Part shown: positions 22,741 through 33,992 of the stretch, piece by piece
Layout: each line of letters begins with the position of its first letter
How positions within the stretch are numbered: the stretch's first letter is position 1
Assembly (NCBI RefSeq): GCF_019649055.1
Contig: NW_026570322.1
Coordinates: 1-64,000 of the forward strand
Length of the DNA stretch: 64,000 bases
Direction: 5' to 3'
Origin: Paramacrobiotus metropolitanus
Taxonomy: Eukaryota > Tardigrada > Eutardigrada > Parachela > Macrobiotidae
Translations under genes and position numbers: made by a program
Notes under the pieces: model-generated
What the model saw: the letters and a program-made list of their open reading frames with translations, nothing else
Told to the model about the DNA's origin: nothing
Database searches by the model: none

Positions 22741-23740
22741 CGGTGTGCCATGGAGACCGATGAAATGTAGTATTCGTCACATTGCCACACCGGTGCTGTC
22801 TAGGAGCTGTTGCGTGTTGGTAATTAGTTAGTTGTTACGCTGGAATGTGAGGAAAGTCTTGTACAATACTGCAGTATATCGCTATTCTACATTGTAGGTG
22901 TTACGAGCGTCTGCGCATTTATTTTGAATATTTGCAGCTACTTACATGTTTGAACCTTTGTATATTTTGGTTTCCCTAAAAAATATTTTACATTGTGAAG
23001 GGATTTGGAATGTGCGGAGTTTGTGCATTCGTACCTGAAGTCTGAAGATGATAATTTCCCAGATTCACGCAAGCACATTAGACATCGAATCTCGCGCGAA
23101 TGTATGTAATTTAGCCGTATTTAACAGTGCTTGGACAAGAGGTTTTTTGAAACCCTGCGTGTTGGCAGGCTGAACTTTATGCTTCATCCAGTCTCGCTTC
23201 CATTTTTCCCTTCCGGCGGCCGCAATACAGATTTCAGCCTTTTTGCTGTTACTGGGGCAGTAATCGGTCGAATAGGCTTTTTTTAACAAGAAAGACATAC
23301 AGCCAAATTAGATGGCAAATTACCTTTATCTGTAGAAGTTCACGATGAGTGGTTGAACTTAACTGTTTAACATACAAACAGCACTCGTAAGCCAAGGCTG
23401 CAAAAAGTAGCGGCAGCATTCTACTTTTTTTGTTTGAAATGTCATAATGTGTTAATTTCATGACCAAAAAAATTAGCAGTTTTAAATAGAAATAAGTAAA
23501 TAAGTCACGAAAAAGGATTAGTAGTCGTTTGCGAAGTTGCTTATTAAAACGGGAATACATAACTAACGGCTTATTAACATTTAACACCATCGGAAGCATC
23601 GAAAATACACAGTTGCTTTACTTCTCTTCACAACGCTCGTAACCCAATTCCGCAACCTTTACCACAGCCGCTTTTTTCTTTTTTGTTGTTGTCGTTTTAG
23701 GAGATTGAGGAATATACTCTTCCAAGCGATCGAAGTGGAA
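22741..23740. other. Intergenic, no gene recognised
   Basis: The first part is the 3' flank shared with copy 3. The remainder is unique AT-rich sequence. I see no family signature on either strand. Confidence 0.5.
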
Positions 23741-23747
23741 TATATTT

Positions 23748-23945
23748 ATGGAGAGCTCGCGGAGTTGGTACACCAGTGTCGCTGTCGTCGTAATAAGCAT
23801 CTTCACCGCTGTCTTGGCAGCGCGATGGGGTATATCCCAACATCCTTTGGAATCACATCCGCGTACTCAGTACAATTTTCCGGTGGTAAAAGGCGGTAAC
23901 TGGACGAATGCAGACCGACTTTGTTGCGGCAGCCTTTTGTTTTGA
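23748..23945 (+). CDS. Small single-pass membrane protein, hypothetical
   Basis: A 65-codon frame opens with MESSRSWYTS and a hydrophobic helix (VAVVVISIFTAVLAARW), followed by a polar tail with one N-glycosylation sequon (NWT) and a CC pair. This resembles a signal anchor with a short lumenal stem. After the stop, another frame (about 23997-24110) reads protein-like (FAILPWQSNFINDVVYSGNF), so this may be the start of a longer, frameshifted or spliced gene. No family recognised. Confidence 0.3.
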   Translation: MESSRSWYTSVAVVVISIFTAVLAARWGISQHPLESHPRTQYNFPVVKGGNWTNADRLCCGSLLF

Positions 23946-24324
23946 TTGAAGATTTCCTTCCCCTGCAAGCTTGGTACATCTTCGTGACTCTTGCGTGAAA
24001 TTGTTTATGAAAGTAGAATTTGCCATACTGCCATGGCAAAGCAATTTCATAAACGATGTCGTTTACAGCGGCAACTTTCGCAATATCTACAACATCGCGA
24101 AACTGGTGTGACAATACGTCACTACGTACTGATTTTATAATCACGAATTGGAAAATATCACCGCTGGTAAAACGAATACTAAATATCGCCACTATGTTGA
24201 TTTAATGCCTTGCTGACCACGATACTACCCTTGTATTTATTTAAAGCACCTACGAGTGCTTGCACAACACACAACCTCACCTGCGAAACCGTAACCAAAA
24301 TTTGCAGCAGTTTCAATTTACCCG

Positions 24325-24777
24325 TCAATTATCCATACCTCTCGTATTAGCCGCATCTGGCATTCCTTTCTCCCAAAGATTTTTTAGCTTCGCAGGCCGT
24401 GCCGGCCGCGAAGGATAAATCGTGCACAAAGATGCGCCCTCGTCCCCATTATCGTTCGCATTAGCCGCAAATTTCGTCGATGTTAAGCTGAGAGTGCTCC
24501 CATTGTAGCGATAGAACCAGGGGTATGTTTGGTAGCAGTGTACCGTAAGATGCAGGTTAAGGTCGCGGACGTCGTCAGCTGCATCCTCCGCGAGTTCTCG
24601 CAGGCGTTCCGGTAGTGTCCAGCGCTGGCGCTTGTTCAGGCTATATTCCGGGGCGCAGCCGGGAACGATATCCATGCCGTCATCCAGGAGGTTGCGTCGC
24701 ATTACCGCATCATTGTAGAGGAAAGCGTCGGCTAGCTCTGCGGCGCGATGCCATGACTGTGGCAACGGCCAGGTCAA
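24325..24777 (-). CDS. Unrecognised protein-coding frame
   Basis: A GC-richer open frame on the minus strand, extendable in frame upstream to about 24870 (YPCCTSSPHTEGVIRKG), so the ATG at 24777 may not be the true start. The composition looks like real protein, with amphipathic helices (WTLPERLRELAEDAADDVRD), a YQTYPWFYRYNG stretch and a low-complexity tail. A tttatt on the plus strand at about 24236 gives an AATAAA signal about 85 bp past the stop. No domain recognised. It lies in its own gap between the C2 array and the retrotransposon fragment. Confidence 0.4.
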   Translation of the reverse strand: MTWPLPQSWHRAAELADAFLYNDAVMRRNLLDDGMDIVPGCAPEYSLNKRQRWTLPERLRELAEDAADDVRDLNLHLTVHCYQTYPWFYRYNGSTLSLTSTKFAANANDNGDEGASLCTIYPSRPARPAKLKNLWEKGMPDAANTRGMDN

Positions 24778-25910
24778 ACTATTCAGGGCGTCGGGTGGAC
24801 CGAAGCCCTTGCGAATAACACCTTCTGTATGAGGCGAAGAGGTACAGCAGGGATAGCGTTTAGATCGGCGAATTTTACCTTCTCGTCATGAGGCGAAGTC
24901 ACGGATACTTGATTTCAGCCGCAGTCTAAACCGGATGCAGCGTTTGAGCACTGATAACGGTACATAGGCCGTGAATTTATCGCCGTAGTAAGCCATTACA
25001 ATGATACAGCATGCACTCACTGACTACGGTATTCCGTTCATGATCCGTTAACTGCAGCAGGGACTAGTAAGCTTGCCTCGTACCATAATCACTGTATTAT
25101 TCAGTCTCCGTTAACTGCCGCACTAGTAGCGCTTACGATACTTAAAAGTTACCACAAAAATCAAAGAAATACTGTCGTAAATATAAATGCAGTGTAGAAA
25201 CAACTTAAGTGCTGACCTTTACCGAATAAAAGTTTGCATTACAACGTGGCTACAAAACAGTGCAGATACTGAGATGTAAAATACTGCACGTGTTTATCAA
25301 TAAATCGACACAGCACGATAATAGCAGTTGAACCAATAAATACTATAGGGCGCAGTACATGCTTGCCGGATACTGTACGCTTTGAGGTCACGGCCTTAAC
25401 ATCAGGAACAATAACTGAAGTCATCAAGATTTTTGCTTATTTGTTCAGGCTGGAATTATGATCTCATGCTATGCCCATGCAGATTGCAGACTAGTACCAA
25501 CCTTGTTGACTCATATTATCTGCTGCTCTCCTTATCGTCCCAGTACGGTAAATATCTAACAGAGGTAGGCGCACCTCGTGGTACGGTACCGGAAGCGTTT
25601 ACAAGGTGGATTGAAAACAGATGCAACTGCAATCAATAGACCTACAGATAACCAGTGACTGTACAATCGGTTGTACCAAATATTTTATCCGACTAAGGAT
25701 CGTCATAAATTAATGAAACTTGATTTTACTACAGTAGTTTTATATCCAACGACGTTACGCGGATTAATGCATCAACCGATTAATGGTTAACGATTTACCA
25801 AAATATCCCAACTGGAAACAAAAAAGTTTTGCTTATAAACTTCTCCAGTACATCAAAAACGGGCGAAAACAGATTGTCTGATTCTTAGCAATGTACAGTG
25901 TGCAATTTAC

Positions 25911-25985
25911 GAAAAGACTTACGCTTTAATCCCAATAGTACGTTTAAATCGCAACAGAAACTGCGATTAAAGCGTAAGTCTTTTC
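25911..25985. repeat. Perfect 21-bp inverted repeat (hairpin)
   Basis: gaaaagacttacgctttaat at 25911 is mirrored by its exact complement at 25965-25985, with 33 bases between. It stands in a 1.5-kb gene-free interval. Structure fits a short MITE or hairpin remnant. Confidence 0.75.
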
Positions 25986-26417
25986 ATAAACGTTCGGCTT
26001 GCTTTGCTACAACTACTGTATACCTCGAAGCTAAGAATCAGCTAAACGAGCAGCGAACAAAACTGTTCACATAACCAGAATTAACAAACTTGGCTACATA
26101 CTCGTATTTATGCAGTTTCAACACATTTTATCTTTGACAAGTACGACAAAAGATGAGCCGGTTGGTTTCTTGGCAGATATACGTCAATTAAGTACCTAAC
26201 CGATTACTTAACCGATTAATTACGTATTACTCCTTCGGTCGTGAAATATCATTTTTATTTATTACAAACCTTGTGCACACTGAAACGTAAAAGAAAACGA
26301 GAAAAGGGATGTGCACAAAATTCTTTCATTCATACTTTGTACAGGCAGATGCCCTTTTCACTTAAAACCGAGTATCCAATCGCTAGAACAATTGAATAAA
26401 ACAACTCTTCCACTCTT

Positions 26418-27200
26418 TTGAACAACCAACAGTTTCCCGAACAGAGAATTCCCAGTTCCCATTTCCGCGCTAAATTTCAGCAATTTTACAGTACGCTGCC
26501 ACAAATATTCGGTAGCGCGCGCCTCCCCTGTCTGATCTTTTATGGGACAACCAACTTACTTATCCGGAAGTTATTCGAAATACTTATAAAAATCATTATC
26601 TACTTAAGATTGCGAATGGGTAGTGCACTTACAGATTACTGTGGCCGGCTTCGCGAGATAAACTGGGACGGTGTTGAATTGCGTCGCATTAAAACCTCTT
26701 TGTGTGTTGCATATAAACTCGTATTCGGCATGATACCTTTCGGTAACAACTTTTTCATTAGTTATGAGTCAGTTACTGCCGCTATCACTGTTGCAGGCAA
26801 CACTCGGAATGCGGATCGAATGTCGCGCCACCCATTCCCGATTCAAGCCGCCAGGACCAGTTTTTGTGGAGCGGAAGTGCCAGTCAGCGAAGACTCCTTC
26901 GCATGGAGGATCGCTAAAATCTGGAACGACCTGGATTTGGATCTATCGTCGTATCGCTCACTGCAAACGTTCCAAACAGCACTGGAAGACGTCTCATGGA
27001 AGGAGATCGCATCTGCTAAAGACCACCTGCCATCGAATAACCTTGACCTTTGATAAAATCGATGAACTGTTTCATTTCTTTCTTTTAAGAGTTTTAAATT
27101 ATTGTTTTTCTTATTTTATTATGTTGACCTGTCTATAGATCTCGATAAGGAGTGATTCCTTGTATCTGTAGACATTAAGCAATTAAAACCTAAAACCTAA
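26418..27200 (+). mobile_element. 3' fragment of a non-LTR (LINE, CR1/Jockey-like) retrotransposon
   Basis: The frame 26418-27053 ends like the C-terminal part of LINE ORF2 proteins: LREINWDGVELRRIKTSLCV, AYKLVFG, then TSFCGAEVPVSEDSFAWRIA, KIWNDLDLDLSSYRSL and FQTALED. This corresponds to the usual pattern of a conserved R..R.....YK segment followed by ...R....WN.LP and F...L. No reverse transcriptase core or endonuclease lies upstream, so it is a 5'-truncated copy. About 130 bp after the stop it ends in a short (aaaacct/aaacct/aacct)n tail at 27184-27212, as many such elements do. Confidence 0.7.
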
Positions 27201-27212
27201 ACCTAACCTAAA

Positions 27213-28460
27213 AAATGATTATCCGAAACACTCCCCTTAAACCGAACTTCTGTTAAGGATACGCAGACTCAAAGGTCAACAGTCATCATGCAGCCAACGT
27301 TCGCATTGAAGTACGTTCTTAACGTTTTAAGTATGGCGTTCCGTTGAGTTGGGCTTTTACTAAAGAGCATGGGATCAAGTCAAATACTTAGGTCTTATCC
27401 CGAGTTCGAAGCGAATCTCGCTATGGTACGGTTGATCAACCGCAAGAAGTGGCTGTAGGCAGTGGCCACGCCTACAGATACGATACGCGAAGCCACCTCG
27501 CGAGATGGAGTTGCTGTATCGCAACAACATGATTCGCTTCAAATTCGGGACGAGAACTTGGTTCCGTTTCCTACATTACATCACCAACGCTCAAAGTCGG
27601 AAAGCTTTTCTCGGACGTCCGAGCCCGTATTTGCGTTTCCACAGCCTTCATCCAAACCAACTAACCAAATGCAGGTGCCACCATTTGAGAGAAACGGAAA
27701 TGTGTGAATAAAAAAAGCCTCGTCACTGCTATGGTATGTTTTCAACACTGAAATGGAATAATTTTCATCTGGCGCCTTCTGTTACGCCAGTTTAACGCAA
27801 TCCAAGGGTTTTGGTTGATTATTGCAGTAATCACTATGACACACTCCGCTGTACCCTGGCACGGCATATAGTATTCCCTTTGTTCAGTACTTTACCTACA
27901 AAACTTGGTTAAATACAGTACTGCCCAGATCATATTGTAGCGATAGAAATCGAGAATGTACCGTCAGACGCCAGTAGGGATGTCCACTGTCTTTCGCAGC
28001 TTTTTATTGGTTGCACTAATGCAGATCAGAATTTTTTTGCTCTGCATTTTTCGACCGCATCCCACGGTCAGGATGACCGTGAATTTAGTCCTGCTGCAGC
28101 CTGCTCAGGGATCTTGCCCCTGTTATCTTGCTACGCGCCTTCCGTGCTGCTTATACGCATCTTGCTCTTCAATTATTTTTTCACTAACAGACAGATCGTG
28201 GCCACGTGGATTGACCAACCACTAGAACAGTAGACAAACCGGTTTCTGTTTATGATAGGTATTGTATAGTCATATCTATCTACAGTGTCTGCAGGGGAAG
28301 CTTCACGGGAGCTTTACGTACTAAGTACTCTAGTACTTGCATCATAATCTGTCAGCAGCTCAAACAACACAATATAAGCGATCCATTATATCTAACATAA
28401 ATTAAGCCGGCGAAAATCCGCCAGCGTATTTTATAAATCGTATATTATGGATTTATTAAA
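27213..28460. other. Intergenic, no gene recognised
   Basis: There is a serine/proline-rich frame at 27462-27707 with no homology I recognise. From about 28300 this is the duplicated LRR 3' flank. Nothing else is supported. Confidence 0.45.
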
Positions 28461-28467
28461 ATAAAAA

Positions 28468-29576
28468 CTAATGATGACAATTGGCATATACGCTGGGCAA
28501 CAAGGGGTTCTCCAGCGTAAACTCCTTCACTGCATCCCTGGTGCCGGCATTCCATGTTAATCCGCAGGTGGCCTTAACAGTCAGTGACCAGGGTTGCCCA
28601 CCGAACGGATTACGATAGCTTGTAGCCCATTCGTTGCGCTTTGCGAACCAATTGGCCAAATCCTTCATGGCACAGCATGCACAGTCTGCTTTGTCCGGAC
28701 ACACGGGATTGTGACCAATATCAAAGATCACATCACCATACTGCCGGACATCAAAGGTGTCGACGACTTCTTTAGGAACGGATGACAAGCGGCTGTGGTT
28801 CAAAGCTAGTGTTGTGATATTAATAGAAAACAACGGCCCGCTGCGTCGCAAAGTCTGCAAGGGTGGATTCTGCGCGTCAACTCCCAGTAATCTCTGTAAA
28901 AACCAAAGGCCCTGCAGTAATAATTTTATTTCAATAAAGTAACTCTAATGCCTACCAATTTTGCGGCTACCGGTTCCAGAACACTCCAGTCCAACGTTTG
29001 TAAAGCATTCCCGCCCATTCTGAGCTGAACGAGTTCCACAAGCGGTTCAAAAGCTTCAAGTTCAATGGTACTGATATCATTGTTGCGAATGTCTAGTCTC
29101 CCAAGGCGGGTGAAACGCCGGAGGAAATGCCGGTCCAGCGTGCCGATTTTGGAATAGTGCACATTCAGGGTTAGGAGACTGGGGACTTCTGCCAACAGGA
29201 CGTCAATAGGCGCGCGGCCACCTCCTTCCGCCTGGAAGCCAATCAGCGTCAAGTCCCACAACCAGTAGCGGTGTGAAAGGGCTGTAGCACCTGGACCAAT
29301 GGTGTTGCAGTAGGTGCGGTTGACACTGGTGGGGCAGTCGAGGATGAGCGTATTGACGTCGTTATAAATTCGGCTACTCGTAGTGTTAAAGTACAAAGTT
29401 TCCGTGCGGAAATTCCCGGGGATATGCAAGTCGGCATGGCTGCACGTCAGTTCATAAGGGTCGGAATAGTGGCAGAGAGGATGCGGGAAAAATGGTGTCG
29501 TGTCGGGATCGCCGGGTCGCGTACGCCATCCGTTTGTCGACTTTATCAGAAGGATTGCTAGCAGTAGTTGCAGCAT
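28468..29576 (-). CDS. Secreted leucine-rich-repeat protein, intact
   Basis: Minus strand; exon 1 is 29576-28956 and exon 2 is 28893-28468, joined at a gtagg donor and tttttacag acceptor. The total is 1047 nt, 348 aa, no lesion. Residues 1-16 are a signal peptide (MLQLLLAILLIKSTNG). A cysteine-bearing N-terminal region follows (HPLCHYSDPYELTCSHADL) with several N-x-S/T sites. LRRs then read LTLNVHYSKIGTLDRHFL, LGRLDIRNNDISTIELEAF and LVQLRMGGNALQTLD. In exon 2 come INITTLALNHSRLSSVPKEV and a C-terminal cap with clustered cysteines and NWF (CPDKADCACCAMKDLANWF). No membrane helix follows, so the product should be extracellular. Ligand and role unknown. The paralogue at 15029-16125 is broken. 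Confidence 0.75.
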
Positions 29577-30480
29577 TCCCTACGATGACAGGTACATTAC
29601 ATACAATCACCAAACTGCAGCCAGTACAAACATACAGGCTCAAGGCAACATTACACTTCCGTATGTATCAGTACCTGGGATTCAGCGCTCCACTAGCGGT
29701 TTATTTGTCTAAATGCAGAACACTACCATAAATGCCGCAGCACAGGTTAAACGTGGGAAGTGGTAAAGCCACGAGTTAGCGGTTAGGAGCTCCAATACAA
29801 CGCTTGTTCTGTGCTTTCCGTAACACAACGCTCCTAAATACTCGGTTTCCAAAGTCGACCATCCAGGCACGCACGGCTGCCGGCTCACAAACGGTAACTT
29901 GCCCGCGACTACTTAAAGAAGTTTTCTCTCTAATGTGCTCCTTGCTCAGTATTATCTGAGTACGCATCTGTGACTGATTACAATCGTTTTTACGGAGCAC
30001 ATATTTCGAAATTTCACTGGCTGGCTTATCCAGATTTCAGATCTATATGGCCACGAATGGGATACACCAGAGCCGGTAAACCAGAAAAGACTGACCCAAA
30101 CCAATATTATATTCTGAAAGCCCGTAGTCGAAAACCCGGCCAGATAGTATTCATTTCTTTCTGAACCTCTCCCGCTTCGAACGCCAAAGCGGAAGAGTTG
30201 ACTACCTTCACCCAATGCAACGAAATTATTATAATAATAATTATCATCGTGGTATTTTTAGCCACGCAATGTTGCCACGTAAACCAACTAAATTATAGTC
30301 AAAAAATGAAAGTCCGCTCTACTGATTAAATTATCAAATGAATTTAATTAGCAGACCATTATTACGGCAAGAACAACTACGTATGTAACGTTGTCATCAA
30401 GTACGATTTATGCACTAGTGCCGGCCGAGCAGCTATCGCTACGCTGTCACTAGTCACGACCATGATTGTCTGTTCAATCA
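29577..30480. other. Intergenic, no gene recognised
   Basis: This is the 5' flank of the LRR gene, then unique sequence. No coding signal supported. Confidence 0.5.
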
Positions 30481-31960
30481 GGGATCGAACTACCGCCACT
30501 GTTCGGTGCACACACCCGTTAGTTCAGCGGGTGACCGAAATACCACTATAGTGTAGTTGACACAGCCCGCTAGGCCAGTAAGTGACCAAACTACCACAAT
30601 AGTTCGGTAGGTGTGCGGGTGGCCGAGCGGTGACTACTGTCCCGTGCAAAGAACTCGTTAGGCGAGCGATTAACTGAGCTGTCACTATTGTCAAGTGCAC
30701 AGAGCGCGTTAGAAAACCGGTGACCGAGCCACCACTACTGTCCGGTGCAAAGAGATCGCTAGGTGAACGGGTGACCGAGCGGTCACTACTGTCCAGTGTG
30801 CAAAGCCCGTTAGGGAACGAGTAAACGAGCTGTCACTACTGTCCGGTGCAAAGGGCGGTTAACAAGGCCCGGTTAACACCGAACCGCGGTTAACAAGACT
30901 TTGGTGAACGAGCGACCGAACTGACCCTCTAGGTTAGGGAGTAACCGAATTGTCTTAACCCTCCAGTAACAAGACTAGGTCAGCGAGTGACTGAACTACT
31001 GTATGTCCAGTGCAAACGTTCTGGGAGTTAGTAGATTAGTACGTGGAAGACAGGGGTAGGTTCGTTTCGCGGATTCAAAATAAATTATTCGTAGATCCAA
31101 AAACCAGAATTAATGTCTTCCAGTACTCAGAAACAATAAACCGAATTTTCTACCAAATCTGCCTTTTTATGCTGTTTGGCGACATAAGATATTAACAATA
31201 AACCCATGAAATTATTGGAATAGACCGGCCGTGGACCACAAGAAACGCAGAGGCAAAGCAGAAGCTGTTTTTTTAAGCTACCGGTACTGTCCATAGCACA
31301 GAACCCGTCAACTGAACGAATGACCGAGCTGACACTACCGTCCAGTTCACAGAGCCCGTTAGGCCTACGAATGACCGAGCTACCGGTACTCTCCCGTGCA
31401 CAGAGCCCGTAAGGTCAACTATGCCGTTAGGTACTATCCAATGCACAGTGCCGGTTAGGTGAGCGGGTGACCGAGCTACCTCTACTGTCCAGTGCACAGA
31501 ACCCGTTAGGTCAACGAGTGACCGAGCTACCGGTACTGTCCAGTGCAAAGAACCCGTTATTTGAGCGGGCGACCGATCTACCGCTACTATCCAGTGCACA
31601 AAGCCCGTTAGGTGAGCCGGGTGACCGCGCTACCACTACTGTCGAATGGCCGGGCTACCACTACTATCCAGTGCACAGAGCCCGTTAGGTGAGCCGGGGG
31701 ACCGCGCTACCACTACTGTCCAGTTCACAGAGCCCGTTAGGTGAGCGGGTGACCGAGCTACCACTGTCGAGTTCAAAGAACCCGCTAGCTGAACGAGTAA
31801 CCGAGCTACCACTAATGTCCAGTTCACAGATCCTGTTAGATAAGCAAGGTATCACTATTCACTATTGACCGGACATATATTAGCGGGCACAAACCATTCG
31901 CCAGTGACAAAAGCCGGCGAAGTGACCGAGTTACCGAACTAGTGATAGTGTCCAGTGCAC
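30480..31960. repeat. 51-bp minisatellite, two blocks
   Basis: The unit reads roughly cactactgtccagtgcacag, agcccgttaggtgagcgggt, gaccgagctac. The period is 51 in the better block (about 31280-31830). The first block (about 30480-30990) is more diverged, and a non-repeat spacer of about 270 bp separates them. Because 51 is a multiple of 3, the array reads open in several frames and gives 17-residue repeats (TGSVHWTVPVARS...). That alone is not evidence of a protein. Confidence 0.85.
31224..31275. repeat. Dispersed short repeat, copy a
   Basis: gtggaccacaagaaacgcag followed by a gaagctgttttt-type end, matched at 32205-32262. Both lie next to the minisatellite and can fold as a hairpin (aagaaac with gtttctt). 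Confidence 0.6.
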
Positions 31961-32204
31961 TTGCACTATTTCAGATTTAGTACCCTATAGACAGTGAGAT
32001 TTCGGATTTCTTTTCGGGTAGAGGATATAACAAAAATAATCTGTGCAGCCACAGGGAACGCTTTCGACCTTAAGAGAATCATGGAGTTATTTTTATATAA
32101 AATCCGTGCTTTTGCCTTATTGTGATGTACCTATCGATCATTTTTCGACGAAATATAGATGTATACCAATAAGTATTCATTAAAATTAAATCATTAAATT
32201 AAAT

Positions 32205-32262
32205 AAAGTGGCCGTGGTCCGTGGACCACAAGAAACGCGGAGGCGAAGCCGAGGCTGTTTCT
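32205..32262. repeat. Dispersed short repeat, copy b
   Basis: ggccgtggtccgtggaccac then aagaaacgcggaggcgaagc and gaggctgtttctt. It contains nested inverted repeats (gtggtcc/ggaccac, ggcgaagcc, aagaaac/gtttctt). Copy a at 31224-31275 shares the core. Confidence 0.6.
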
Positions 32263-32754
32263 TGTACATTTATATTTTCCAGAATGTACGGATTCTACAC
32301 ATCGACACCATATACTGTACAAGCCCGTCCACAAAATAACCGACCAATGTAAGCGGGGAAGTTCAAAGATGAAAACACGGACCGAGTCATTTAGCATACT
32401 ACGGCACACTACACCATCGTGGTTACGTTAACGACGACCGAGATATCATAGGCAATTTGCATGGCCGTATGGGCAACGTGCATTCTTTGATTGCACTCAC
32501 TCTTACCGTACTTGAGAAGGCTGAGATGCAGCCACTGCTCTACGCTAATTTTCTGCATTATTGTATGCATCTCATTATGCCGCCGCTTACACGGGTCGTT
32601 CGTTTTGTGGGCGGACTTGTACAAGTTGCTCGGAACCTTGAACTTCGATACGAAATATATTACTAGTACTCTTAGTATGGCTCCGATTCGGTTTCTATTT
32701 TCAAGTTCCGGTTTTGTGCCTTGTCATCTAGCTTATAGATGCATATAATGGTAG

Positions 32755-33875
32755 CACGACAGCTCTATGACCTTCATTTCGCTGACCGACAATTTGATGA
32801 CCGACTTGTTGCTAACTATCACAACTTGCTGACCAACAAATCGCTGACCGACATTTCGCTTTTTTACAGACTGGCTGACCGACATCTTGCTGAAATTAAT
32901 TTGCTGAACTACAGCTTACTTGTCGGTCAACGAAATACCTGTAATCGACAACTCGCTGACCGACAACTTGTAGAAGACGAAAACTTGCTGACCGACGATT
33001 TTCTGACCAGTTCAACACACATTAGGGATATTTACGCGAAAACTAGAATCTTCGTTTTATGTTTCATAAAAAGGAAGCAACACTAAGACAGCTATAACTA
33101 AAATAAAACTTTTTGCCATTTATTACGCCGTATTAAGTAGTTCACGAGTATGTTATTGTCTCAGTCAATATTAATTATTTATTATTAAACTGTTAAAAAT
33201 GTTTTAATAATTACACCGGTTTCTTAGGTTTCTCAGGTTATTTAGGTTTCTCAGGATTCTTAGGTTTCTTAGGCTTCTTAGGCTTCTTAGGCTTCTTAGG
33301 TTTCTTAGGTTTCTTAGGTTTCTTAGGTTTCTTAGGTTTCTTAGGTTTCTTTGGTTTTCTTAGGTTTCTTAGGTTTCTTAGGTTTCTTAGGCTTCTTAGG
33401 TTTCTTAGGTATCATAGTTACCTTCTGTTCTATAGGTTTTTTATGAAATTCGCTCGGACGCGCTCGAGCAGAAAAAATGAGAAGTGTACGACTGGAATTG
33501 TCATAATATTATTGCTGCATAAGCCGGCAGCTGCTAATAGCAGGAGAAGTGTGTGGTATCCGATCATAATCGCTCAAATTGTTTTTACAAGGATTACTGT
33601 GGTCTGCGAGTTGTCGGGATTTCCATAAAACGTCGGTCAGTAAAATGTCGGTCAACAGTTTAGCAAGTAAGCAAGTTGTCGGATAAACATTCTGACAGTC
33701 AACAAAATGCCGTCAGCAAGTCGTCGGTATCAGCGAACTGTCGTTCAGCAAAATGTCGTTCAGCGATTTGTTGTTTCAGCAAACTGTCGAGTCAACATTT
33801 TGTCGATCAGCAAGTAGTCGTCAGCAAGTTGTCGGTCAGCAAGCTGACCGTCAGCGAGTTGTCGGTGTGCCGCAT
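32755..33875. mobile_element. Foldback-like element: inverted arms built from short tandem repeats
   Basis: The left arm (about 32755-33010) is a run of diverged ctgaccgacaacttg units. The right arm (about 33635-33875) is the same motif on the other strand, caagttgtcggtcag. Between them lie about 620 bp including a 9-bp microsatellite. Long inverted arms made of short tandem repeats are the hallmark of Foldback-type transposons. No transposase frame is present. A solitary pair of the same units occurs at 61200-61240 beside kinase gene K5. Confidence 0.6.
33217..33412. repeat. 9-bp microsatellite (tttcttagg)n
   Basis: About 20 units of tttcttagg with occasional gcttcttagg variants. On the minus strand it reads CCT AAG AAA, i.e. 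Pro-Lys-Lys, in one frame, but a shift in the array and stops close the frame. It lies between the foldback arms. Confidence 0.9.
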
Positions 33876-33992
33876 ATAATACGTATTTTGCGGTTGTGCT
33901 TGTGCATTCAAAAAAATCAAACACTAATTTGCAGTTTTTTCGAGCGGTGGATGAGCGGAGCCTGCTTGAATCGCAAGAACAGAGAACCAGGG

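Noticed and set aside
22181-22831. 216-codon uninterrupted frame over C2 copy 6
   Set aside because: It reads through two introns whose splice sites and phases are shared with all other copies.
27184-27212. Telomere-like aacctaaaacct tract
   Set aside because: Too short, and placed exactly at the 3' end of a LINE fragment, where short tail repeats are expected.
27395-27440. tRNA-like T-arm (gagttcgaagcgaatctc)
   Set aside because: No acceptor stem, D-arm or anticodon arm could be fitted around it.
31273-31599. 108-codon minus-strand frame of 17-residue repeats
   Set aside because: Explained by the 51-bp minisatellite period. No start context, signal or neighbours.
33217-33412. CRISPR-like or telomeric (TTAGG)n array
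   Set aside because: Units are 9 bp without spacers. It contains TTAGG only as part of tttcttagg and lies inside a foldback element.
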